Of a stretch of 64,000 bases of DNA, positions 12,401 to 20,647 are shown in pieces. Source of the stretch: Owenia fusiformis (Eukaryota > Annelida > Polychaeta > Sabellida > Oweniidae); the NCBI GenBank assembly GCA_903813345.2, contig CAIIXF020000007.1, positions 17,404,714 to 17,468,713 on the forward strand. The letters run 5' to 3'. Each line of letters opens with the position of its first letter. Position 1 is the stretch's first letter. The position numbers were made by a program, and so were the translations under genes. Below the pieces are notes generated by a model. That model was not told where the DNA came from. It saw nothing but the letters and a program-made list of their open reading frames with translations, and did no database searches.

Positions 12401-15276
12401 CAACTAGTACCACATATGTACCTACTAGTACCACACATTTACCAACTAGTACCACATCTATAGCAGTTACTACCACCCCTGTATCAACTACTACCACGAT
12501 TGTAGCAACTACCACCACATCTGTTGCAACTACTATCACATCTTTACCAACTACCTCGATACCCTTATCAACTAGTACCATACCTTTACCAACTAGTACC
12601 ACACCTTTACCAACTAGTACCATACCTTTACCGCCTACCTCAACACCTGTGCTAACTAACACTTTAACTGGGTCAACTACTACCACAACTATCTTAGCTC
12701 CTACTACAACTGTTCACACGACGGAAACAGCCACATTGACATCTGGATCCATCAGTACTACACTGAGTCTCCCGACTACAACAGAAGACGTCACTACATC
12801 TGTATCAAATAATAACACGACTGTTCATACGACCAGTTTGACATCTGAATCCATCGGTACTACAATGAGTGTTTCGACGACAACAGAAGCGGTCACTACA
12901 ACTGAATCAAATGCATGTGGAAGAACAACTTGTCCTCCTGGTCGAGTAAGCGATAATTGTGCAAAACGTAAGTGGACGTATGCCTTCAATTACCAAGTTA
13001 GCTTTCATGTTCGCATCAAAGAGATGTGTGAATTCTGAATGACCATGCATCAGTGTTTATATAAATGTCTAATATTTTGATGTATTTAGGTGGATATGCA
13101 TTTTCGAGTGTTCTCCGATTAAACGATGAGTTTTCACAGACATTGAAAGATGAGGAATCAGTTGAATATAAAGACTTCGAGGAAAAGTTCCTGTGCACGG
13201 TATGTACCACACATTAGTATTAAAGTAAAAGTATAATTTGGTGCTATATTCATCTGCTGTTAACTAGTAAATGAACAACACTATCAATCATTTCAAGTGT
13301 TGACATATTGTTGTAACTTTTTTATTGGCGGTGTTCGGAGGTTGGAATTCGACGTTCAGCGTCTGTATGGCAGGTGGTGAGATTTTGCATGTTGATGCCT
13401 TGTTTGAATGGCCAGGAGGTGTTAGATATCGTTATATGGACGTTATATCATTGATTGAAATGCTGGTATTTGTTCAGGACTTGTGATTGATTTATTTCAA
13501 AACAGTGCTATATGATATTTTCGACTTGACCTTTTGTGCCCACATACTGATATGTTTCTGTCCATTTTAGGCTAGTGAAGGCTATAAAAATGGTGGTCTT
13601 ACGAACAAATATCGACCATTCTTGAAGGTGGAGAATGTAACCAGTGGATCTATCTTGGTAGCGTATTCCCTGACTTTAGAACCATTGTCAACAGATGACG
13701 TTAACGATCCCCCAACAGCTGATTTGGTGAAGGCGTCATTCAATGTCACAGCTGCAAACCAATTTGGTTTACTTAACTACACCGCTCCACCCGAATCAAC
13801 AATAGGTACCATTTTCATATCAATCATATTGTTATCATTTTTTCAACTTTTTAATCGTTATGTGTGAAGACAAATATGGATACAGAAAAAATGCATATGG
13901 TTGACAATACAATTGAGTTGATGCTTCACACAGTGATAGGGAAAATCAAATACTACATTTCTTTTTCTATCTCTTTTAACCATTTAAAGAAAAAGAATAC
14001 TGAAATCAAAAGATATTATACGCTGATGCAGCAATGACGGAAATAGACATATTCTGTTTTTGCCACTTCGTAAAACATCGTTTTATCAGATGAATACAAA
14101 TGCGCCTTCTAATTTGATGTTTCTTAGTATTTGGAAAGCAATATTTTATGTTATTCTACAGATTACGACGAGTGCTCAACGCAAGATTCCAATGATTGCC
14201 ACACAAATGCTTTGTGCACAAATCAGATTGGATCATACACATGCGCATGCGCCTTTGGGTTTGTTGATGAAAGTGCTGACTCTACCTTACCAGGCAGAAT
14301 TTGTAAAGGTTGGTTTCGGATTTTGAAATATTAACATATACATGTGTTTCTACAGAATGTTGTACTTTTTCACATTTTAGGTTATATTCTATCATATTTT
14401 ACTACACTTTATCATATGTTTTGTATTGTATTGTATTGTATTGTATCATTCATTATAGATTCAAGCATGGGCTTTCAACTTCTAGTTGAAAGCCCATGAT
14501 TCAAGTTACTAATACTCTGAACATTTTTTTCAGCTCAAAGTGTATTTAGCAGTCTGGAGCTGATCTTGATCATCGTGGGTGGGTTCCTAGCTGTCGGTCT
14601 TATTTTCGTAATCATAGCAATATGTTACTGTATGAGAACAAATTCATCTCGTAAAGATAATCTGAAAGAAGCTGAAATCAATCGTGCACATTTAGGCGAG
14701 GATGTATCAAGGAAAGAAATCGTATACAATGCGAATGAAGAGCGTGTTCCTCGTGAAGTATACGGTTATGATAAGAGAGATACTTCAGTACCAAACGTCA
14801 TAATGGCGCCAAACATTGATGATGAGGAATACGGACAAACATACGAATATATCCAGCCTGAGAACCAATATACGATTCCGCGATTTACAACTTCTCTTGC
14901 ATTTAACAGCAATATTTTAGCTGTTAAGAGGGATCTTCCTGGTCCTGCGAGGGGTAATGGGGAAATCTACAGCCGCGGCGCCAAGGAGGACGCAAGGCGA
15001 CCAACATTACCGCCACCTACAGCGAGAAATACCAACATTATACAAAGAGAAAATACTTATTTCACAAATGGAAAATCCATGATAAATCAAAACAGACAAA
15101 GTCAAGTTTATGTGAATGGAAATTCAAATGACCAAAACAGACAAAACACTTATCTACAGCCTATGTCTGGTCCTAGTAGATCAATGGCAACTGGCGACAA
15201 TCAACGAGTGTTTAGAACCAGTGCAAATGTTAACCCCAAAAGGCAATCAGATATAAATAATGCAATTGTGTATTAA
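3002..15276 (+). CDS. Astacin gene 1: membrane-anchored astacin-CUB-mucin-SEA metalloprotease
   Basis: The coding exons are 3002-3497, 4769-4889, 5153-5222, 5553-5756, 5914-6037, 6220-6360, 6507-6610, 6816-6949, 7205-7347, 7815-8423, 8956-9279, 9645-9971, 10362-10670, 10805-12967, 13090-13199, 13571-13805, 14162-14308 and 14534-15276. All junctions use GT-AG and join in phase to 6504 nt, predicting 2167 residues. Domain order is signal peptide, propeptide, astacin (zinc motif near residues 235-246), EGF (~340-385), CUB (~386-512), five RPVY repeats (~519-1034), Thr-rich mucin (~1036-1738), Cys module, SEA (~1757-1871), EGF_CA (~1872-1920), transmembrane helix (~1930-1953) and tail to 2167. 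By family knowledge this is a secretory-pathway zinc endopeptidase; anchoring through mucin, SEA and EGF is not meprin-like. The start at 3002 is chosen because the paralogues begin MLL at the same place; an in-frame ATG at 2987 is the alternative. The substrate is unknown. Confidence 0.88.
3498..4768. other. Gene 1 intron 1
   Basis: 1.27 kb, longest of the gene 1 introns together with those flanking the repeat exons. It contains the two-hairpin element (3812-4310); the remainder is AT-rich and unremarkable. Confidence 0.8.
3812..4310. mobile_element. Two-hairpin foldback element in gene 1 intron 1
   Basis: The first hairpin (about 3815-3955) pairs gttatgcactgggaggtttt, ggatacagggaatatccc with gggatattccatgtatcc, aaaccgaccgtgcataac. 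The second (about 3960-4293) pairs gtatctcatacttgagtggg with cccactcaagtatgagatac. Small ORFs here are shadows of the palindrome. Confidence 0.75.
4769..6037 (+). CDS. Gene 1 exons 2-5: astacin catalytic domain
   Basis: Exons 4769-4889, 5153-5222, 5553-5756 and 5914-6037 encode the catalytic core. Exon 4 carries [12 protein letters not shown] (zinc ligands His235, His239 and His245, general base Glu236) followed by the family signature SRPDRD. The Met-turn reads SVMQY, with Met292 and the zinc-proximal Tyr294; most astacins have SVMHY. Four cysteines (DATC, GCYS, ESC and EYCS) fit the two disulfides of the fold. All catalytic residues are present, so activity is expected. Confidence 0.92.
6220..6360 (+). 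CDS. Gene 1 exon 6: EGF-like module after the astacin domain
   Basis: The exon encodes a six-cysteine module ending [12 protein letters not shown], with [11 protein letters not shown] in the middle. This is the cysteine pattern that links astacin and CUB domains in many invertebrate astacins. Both boundaries are phase 1, so it is a clean shuffling unit. Confidence 0.85.
6507..7347 (+). CDS. Gene 1 exons 7-9: CUB domain
   Basis: Exons 6507-6610, 6816-6949 and 7205-7347 encode about 127 residues with CUB hallmarks: VCG start, [20 protein letters not shown], a [19 protein letters not shown] strand pair, RFCCG and the closing GFKLQYS. CUB domains in astacins usually mediate substrate or partner binding. 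Exon 9 is unusually similar to exon 9 of gene 2 (26794-26936). Confidence 0.85.
7630..7686 (+). mobile_element. TACCCT/AGGGTA mini-element, partial, in gene 1 intron 9
   Basis: The right part of the short repeat (acgaagctctcttttaag ... cgaatgcaaagggta) is present; the left end is degraded. Complete relatives lie at 40740-40811 and 62984-63066. Confidence 0.6.
7815..8423 (+). CDS. Gene 1 exon 10: RPVY repeats 1 and 2
   Basis: One exon encodes two ~95-residue units. The first starts at Cys519 and shows SRPVYKH, a YWLIG strand and VWESF, ending at TSC. The second is more divergent ([22 protein letters not shown]) and ends at LEC. The pattern suggests a small beta-rich module closed by one disulfide. 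I recognise no named family. Two stretches of this exon are almost identical to gene 2 exon 10. Confidence 0.85.
8956..9279 (+). CDS. Gene 1 exon 11: RPVY repeat 3
   Basis: One repeat unit in a single phase 1-1 exon: [37 protein letters not shown] and a closing SC. It corresponds to gene 2 exon 35322-35648. Confidence 0.88.
9645..9971 (+). CDS. Gene 1 exon 12: RPVY repeat 4 (no counterpart in gene 2)
   Basis: The exon encodes [18 protein letters not shown], a [16 protein letters not shown] core and a GWTL strand. It lacks the flanking cysteines seen in the other units. It is phase 1-1, so gain or loss keeps the frame. No matching exon was found between gene 2 exons at 35648 and 36900. Confidence 0.87.
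10362..10670 (+). CDS. Gene 1 exon 13: RPVY repeat 5
   Basis: The exon encodes [20 protein letters not shown], then GSRPSYKKS, a [18 protein letters not shown] core and [11 protein letters not shown]. It is the same length (309 nt) as gene 2 exon 36900-37208 and is the last globular unit before the mucin domain. Confidence 0.87.
10805..12967 (+). CDS. Gene 1 exon 14: Thr-rich mucin domain and Cys module
   Basis: A single 2163-nt exon encodes about 700 residues of Thr/Ser/Pro/Val/Ala sequence, a dense potential O-glycosylation stalk. Most of it is a degenerate 7-residue repeat ([14 protein letters not shown] and similar) from a ~21-bp minisatellite. Two ~33-residue repeats (TTVHTT ... TTTEAVTT) follow, then a module with three cysteines, [15 protein letters not shown]. 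The open antisense frame is a by-product of the composition. Confidence 0.9.
10830..12660 (+). repeat. Coding ~21-bp minisatellite in the mucin exon
   Basis: Units resembling acacctttaccaactactacc repeat many tens of times and stay in frame over about 1.8 kb. Copy number is expected to vary between alleles. Confidence 0.85.
13090..13805 (+). CDS. Gene 1 exons 15-16: SEA domain
   Basis: Exons 13090-13199 and 13571-13805 encode [27 protein letters not shown] and then [12 protein letters not shown]. The G-S-I-L-V core at Gly1819-Ser1820 matches the SEA autoproteolysis motif (G|S-V-V-V in MUC1). SEA domains of transmembrane mucins cleave themselves here and stay associated non-covalently. Position just above EGF and membrane fits this role. 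No named-family search was possible. Confidence 0.8.
13310..13430. repeat. Remnant of the left-edge repeat in gene 1 intron 15
   Basis: The stretch ggcggtgttcggag ... gtctgtatggcaggtggtgagattttgcatgttgatgccttg resembles both ends of the 1-1670 block (ggcgtctgtaac; gtggtgacattttgtcatgttaatgccttg) without the tandem units. Confidence 0.5.
14162..14308 (+). CDS. Gene 1 exon 17: calcium-binding-type EGF
   Basis: [13 protein letters not shown] opens a six-cysteine module with [14 protein letters not shown], the EGF_CA pattern (D-x-D-E-C, then G-S-Y-x-C). It lies between SEA and membrane, as EGF modules do in several transmembrane mucins. It is 147 nt and phase 1-1, identical in length to gene 2 exon 39274-39420. 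Confidence 0.88.
14421..14446. repeat. (TTGTA)n microsatellite in gene 1 intron 17
   Basis: Five near-perfect pentanucleotide units. A diffuse relative lies near 46380-46490. Confidence 0.8.
14459..14505. mobile_element. 33-bp perfect hairpin flanked by 7-bp direct repeats
   Basis: Positions 14466-14498 form a perfect 15-bp stem (CATGGGCTTTCAACT and its complement) with a TCT loop. Direct repeats ATTCAAG lie immediately on both sides (14459-14465 and 14499-14505), as expected of a target-site duplication. It sits in gene 1 intron 17. Confidence 0.7.
14534..15276 (+). CDS. Gene 1 exon 18: transmembrane helix and cytoplasmic tail
   Basis: A helix [20 protein letters not shown] is followed by [11 protein letters not shown] and about 210 polar residues. 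The tail has many tyrosines ([13 protein letters not shown]), a proline run (RPTLPPPTA), Asn/Gln-rich stretches and the C-terminus AIVY, which resembles a class II PDZ ligand. These motifs suggest intracellular partners, by inference only. Stop TAA is at 15274-15276. Confidence 0.88.
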
Positions 15277-15999
15277 TGATGTATACCTTATCTTAGGCCT
15301 ATATAATTATAATTATAATTAGACTTGTATAACAATCGCAATTAGAGTAACAATCACATAAAGCAATACAAATCAGAAAGGTGTTGTAAAAATGAAACAA
15401 ATAAGAACACCGGAAGCATCCGTTTTACTCATCCTCCTTAAGGTGTCCAGAATCCATACCTCCAAAAAGAAAGAATGTATTCTGGATTTTGGAGCCCTGC
15501 GTACGGAGGATGGTTTTACTAGGAAGCTCAAAGTATCCCTGTGCAGAGGCATATATAACATATATAGCATTTATAAGACATATGTCTCTGCCCTGTGGAA
15601 ACACACCGATTCAACCAATTGAGAAACCATCGAGATTTAATGCATAGAATACGCGACAATCCAGAAACACAAGTACACTTACATATCTAGCAACAATATA
15701 CATCCGTATTACATATCTAGCGAAGCATTTGTATGGAAGTCAATGGGAAAGTTAGCTCCCAAGGTCGGCCTATATTGGGAGAACTCAGGCATATTTCACG
15801 TCATAGTGACATAACCTCTAATTATAAACCATCTATCAAAATGTAGCCTAGCTTTCAAAATATTCTTATGCATTATGTCAGTAACTGCTGAATGGTGGAA
15901 TGACGTTTCAATTCATTAAAAGTTGAAAGAAAAACATCCCATGTTACATTCTATACGGAAAGCTAATGCTGCTTATTGAATTGTTTTCAGCCTAATTAT

Positions 16000-16237
16000 C
16001 ACCCCATACGAAGAGATCGCACCGATTTCTACATGTGTATCCAATTCAAAATGCATATTTACTGGTGATCAGAATTTCGATGACGAGAAATGGCTTTAAT
16101 TTATGAAGAGAAATGGCTACGTGTATGCACTGAGCTATACTACATTACTTCTAAGCTGGTCAGAAAAAGTAAACTTTAATCGTCTTTACCACTATCATTC
16201 GAAATCGGTACGATCTCTTCGCATCTACAGGGTGATT
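16000..16237. mobile_element. MITE-like element with long inverted termini
   Basis: The left arm cgaagagatcgcaccgattt (from about 16009) and right arm gaaatcggtacgatctcttc (16201-16220) are reverse complements with one mismatch. Similarity extends outward to an ATCACCC / GGGTGAT pair, giving termini of about 35 bp. There is no coding capacity. Confidence 0.6.
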
Positions 16238-16509
16238 ATGTTCATCAAAATAGACCGCCATTGGCCATTCTACAGTTTAAGAAATTATACATCTCTTATT
16301 TTCTATTTTTCTATAATAAAGATATCAATAATATAAAGGATCTTCTGTTTAGATTTTTCAAAGAAATTGTGCCCAAGGAGGATTGGCTCCTAGAATGCAA
16401 TCTCGATATTTTCCAACAATGAAAATGTCCAGTGTAGTTAGTTAATAGAGAGATTTTGCAACTGTTAAGTATACCAACGAATGAAGTTCGGTAGGGATAT
16501 AGTGAAGCC

Positions 16510-16526
16510 CTCCGTCCGTCCGTCCG
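16510..16526. repeat. (CCGT)n microsatellite
   Basis: About four tetranucleotide units, tccgtccgtccgtccg. Confidence 0.75.
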
Positions 16527-17903
16527 GAAGATAACTCGAAAACTATCTATTGGATGGATTTGCTTCAAAATTAGTGGAAAGATGCATATTGGTGAATAGT
16601 TTACGTAATAAAATTTTTCGGAAAATCTTTAGTTTTTCATTTTAAACCAAAGAAATGAATATTATTATTTTAAATTTTAATAGTATATTCATTAAATCTA
16701 TCTATGTCACATATATTCCAAGTTTTTCAGTCTGACCCCCAGGGACTGTGTACAGATCTTTTGAGATTTTTCTTTATTATACTCAAATGAAAGCCAAATT
16801 AGAGTATATTGCAAATGTTGTATCGTTTTTCTAATCTGGGCCTCATAAAATTTAAAATGGCCGTCTCATTTCGCAGTAATTTTCTGATCTTTTCAAAATA
16901 TGGCTATATTATACCCTCAAATTGAAGGAAATTTAGGGTAGATCACAAATATGGTATTGTTTTTTGATTTGTGCCTCATAGAGCTCAAGGAAATTTTCAG
17001 ATACGCCGTAGTTAAGCTGTTTCCTCCTATTGATTTAGCACTCGTTTTGATACTTTTAAATGTTAAAACACATATTCCTACATACGTTTTCACCTGTTGA
17101 GCACCTGTCAACATTACCGTTTACTCATTAATGAAGGATCTAGCAGGGGTCCATAAAAATTAAAAAATATCAAATCTTGATAATTTTTGAAGTTAACAAC
17201 TGAATTACTAATGATTTGTTCTTTTGAAAGGTAATTAGCATGATATATTTATTTTATTTATTAAATTGAAAATGATACCCTGTCCGTTTTTTGTTCATAT
17301 TTTGAAAAATAGTTAACACATTTATTTCAACTTCATTGTACATCTTTGATCTTCTTCATGATTTGACAAGTAAGAGAATACTATAGTACTTATTTAATGT
17401 GAAATCCAAGCTTTTTAAAGAATTATCTTCATCATTGGTGTTCCCCAGGGTTGCATTTATAGCCACATCTATTTTGATTAATTATCTTGTGATTTTTTGA
17501 TTCATGGTCTAATTGGCAATAAAAGTTGAATCTATGTGCATACATAAATGTACAGATCCGTCGGATGGGGGACGGGGTGTGTTGGCTGGGATTGCATCCC
17601 CTATGGGACCCCCGTCACTGAAATTGGAAAGGAAATTTTATTATATTTTCTAATTGACTCGGACACTTTGAAAGTGCGTAGAAATCACTGAATAACATTG
17701 TACCCTTGTACCCTCCTACTAGAAAACAGTAGAATTAAATAGTTTATACTTTTTATTGTCTCAAACACATAAAGTGTCAAGAAATCATCAAATAGTACCC
17801 CTCCCAAAACTATTGAAAAGTAACAATTCTAAAGTATTGATAAAGGGATCTGTCGAGTGTCATCATCAATTACGATTAAATCCAATATATGAAATTTTTG
17901 AAA

Positions 17904-18021
17904 TGATTGACTTAACACAAGAATATCATCGTATATTGATACATGATAATATCCCCTTGTTAAGTCAATGAAGCCAAACAAAAAATAAAAATAAAGGACG
18001 TGAACCTTTGCAAAGGTTCAC
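17904..18021. repeat. Two adjacent palindromes
   Basis: Positions 17904-17970 form a hairpin with arms attgacttaacacaag / cttgttaagtcaat. Positions 18000-18021 are a perfect 22-bp palindrome built on gtgaacctttg. Their origin is unclear; they could be the ends of a small foldback element. Confidence 0.6.
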
Positions 18022-20136
18022 CTACTTTCCAAGGTCAGGTCAAGGTTTTCTTAACGATGTTCTTTAATAATTTTTCATATTTTCACATTTTGTAATCATT
18101 TTTTTATAATTAATGATTTTGTAAATTAGACCACTGCTGAAATCTCAAATTAATAAAAATATATTATGTTGTTACGTAACTCAACAAATTTAGAAATAGT
18201 CGATGGTGTAATTTCAACTTATATAGACTACTGTTATTTAAATCGTTAGACTGGAACAATAAATTAAAAAAATTAAACTGTAAAATAAGTTATACTGTGA
18301 GTGTGAAATCCATTTTGATTTTTCAATTGAAATTGTATAAAATGTTCTCGATGTCAAAGAGTTTATGATATCTTTACTTCTTCACTATCTAATTGTGACC
18401 CATGTAAAGCCAATAGGAATATGTGAAACAATTTGGAGATGTGTAATAAATTATAAAATTGTACCTGTGTATAAAATCAGCAAGTAAAACCAAATGTACA
18501 AAAATACAGCCCAAGTAGTTACCACTTGGCCAGCCTTATCCAGAGTGATACCAAACATGTACAGCTAAGGCAAAGAAAAGATAATTGGCTCGATTGCCTT
18601 GAATTCACTTGGCTATTGAACTGTACAATAAAATTGACTGGCTCGCCTCCAAAGCATTTAAAGGCTAATGTTTTAAACCATTAAACAAATTTTATAACAA
18701 ATCATTTAATATTGAACTTGTATTAGATCTCAAGAATCGATATTAATTAGCTTCGCAATACAACTATTAACCCTTACGTTAACGTATCAATATGCTGATG
18801 AAATCCTTCAATAATATATAAATGCATCTCATTCATCTTTTTTATAACAAATCATTCAGTATTTAACTTGTATTACATATCAAGAATCTACAGAGATTAC
18901 TTACTCAGTAAAATGGGTGGAGTCAAAAAGTAATGTAAACATCTCTGTCGCTCGGTACCTGTATACATAGGACTTGTATGGCATTAAACACAATAATTGT
19001 CATCTTCTAGACAGTCCAGTGTACACAAAAAACGATGAGAGACTGCCAATTAAAAGTACACCTTTTCCCCCTTGATCAAAAACGGATGCGTTTCTATCCC
19101 CTGATACACATTGAATACAGATAAAAAGAAACAAAAAGGGAAAAGATAAAATATTACAAAACACAAAAAGAAACATGGAATTGTAACCAAATAAAAAGGT
19201 AGACAAAACATCAATAAACTAGAATGACAAAGATGGTATATATTACAGGAACCATTATCACAGTAAAACAAAGAAGAAAAAAGAATAGAAGATATCTAAT
19301 ACACCTGTCATTAAAAACGATTCGTAGATACTGATATTCATACAAATGTGCACGCCAAAGAACCAATTGGAAAAGGCCCAAAAATGTAACAAATATCTAA
19401 GCACAATTGCCAAAGGAAGAGAACCAAAAGCTGTAAAGAAACCTAGCAAATAAAGCAAACTCTAAGTGTAAACTTGTCATAAGAAAAATAGACCCTATAG
19501 CCATGATATATCGTGTAAAGAAAGAATGTCTAACAGCACCTTCCCCCATCCATCGAGAGCCAGTATCTCAATTCAGAACCAGAAAACCAAGGAACATTTC
19601 ATTCATACTGGATTCATTACAATGCATGTTGACGAGAACATAAAGAATTGATAGACAATGCTCATAACATCAAAAATAGTTACTGATACTAGAATTCATG
19701 AAAGTCTCAAATAAAATCCAGACGAAATCCAGTCTCGATTTTCATAGGCAATTCAAAGGCTCAACATTCATTCGCAAACCGTCGCCATAATCCATAAAAC
19801 ACCAAATTCACAATGATCACCAGGAGAGATCTATGGCTGATTTCGACCCCCATTTCTCACTTTTGACTTTTGTAGAATTCAGGTACTCTAAGGTAATTTG
19901 ATATCAGATTCAATATGCCCTTTTCTTTTTCTTTTCATGTATTGAACAAAATGTATCGACTGGGATTTGAAGAGTTCTATGAAATCCCAATACAAATACT
20001 TTAAGGCTTTAAAATCATTGGTTCTTTTGAATGGAGAAAAATATGTGTTTGCGTTTTTTAGAAGAACTTTGAGTGTACACATCGTGTAAACGTCCGAACA
20101 TTATCAGCTCATGGAAGGAATGTTGAGCGCTCAAAG

Positions 20137-20647
20137 ATGCTTCTTCGAACAGTGCTTAGCGTCATATTTGCTACATCTGTCCTTGCAAGTAAATATAAAG
20201 GACGATTCGGGCATTTAGGTTTAAGCAGATACGACCCTCCTCGTCCCGGCTCAGGTAGGATATTAAACAATAAGGATATGACCAACAATATTCTTAGTGA
20301 ACTTACTGGCACTGAGTTAGACAATCTACTGGAAGATTTACACATTTCGAAAAAACAAGGCGATATCATATTGAACAAGAAACAACTTGTACAGAAGATA
20401 GCGAACATGGAACTTAGGGAACATTTCAGCGATCAAAAGTACAGAACCCTACCTAATGAAGTAGACCTTAATAACAGAGCGAAAGTGATGCATCAAAAGA
20501 GCGAACATATCAAGGAAGTGCTCAAGAAATATAAGATGCAACATTTTGAAACCATTTCGCAAAGAAAACGTGTTAAACGGAAGATGATAACTGGGAACGT
20601 GGAGAAATGGGTCTTTCCTATTCAATTTAGTTTTAACAATACATACA
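20137..20647 (+). CDS. Gene 2 exon 1: signal peptide and propeptide
   Basis: It starts MLLRTVLSVIFATSVLA, then gives an acidic propeptide with KKQGDI (candidate switch Asp76), the furin-like RVKR at 145-148 and WVFPIQFSF. About 57 nt around the GDI motif are almost identical to genes 1 and 3. Confidence 0.85.

Larger units (their letters stand above)
15277..20136. other. Intergenic region between genes 1 and 2
   Basis: 4.9 kb of AT-rich DNA containing the gene 1 3'UTR and gene 2 promoter. I see no convincing coding region; the small open frames are low-complexity. It contains a TIR element (16000-16237), a CCGT run (16510-16526), two palindromes (17904-17970 and 18000-18021) and a ~55-bp direct repeat (ttataacaaatcatt..., near 18690 and 18841). 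Confidence 0.6.

Noticed and set aside
19000-19458. Overlapping minus-strand ORFs rich in Phe and Leu
   Set aside because: Hydrophobic translation of A-rich low-complexity DNA; no start, splice or family evidence.
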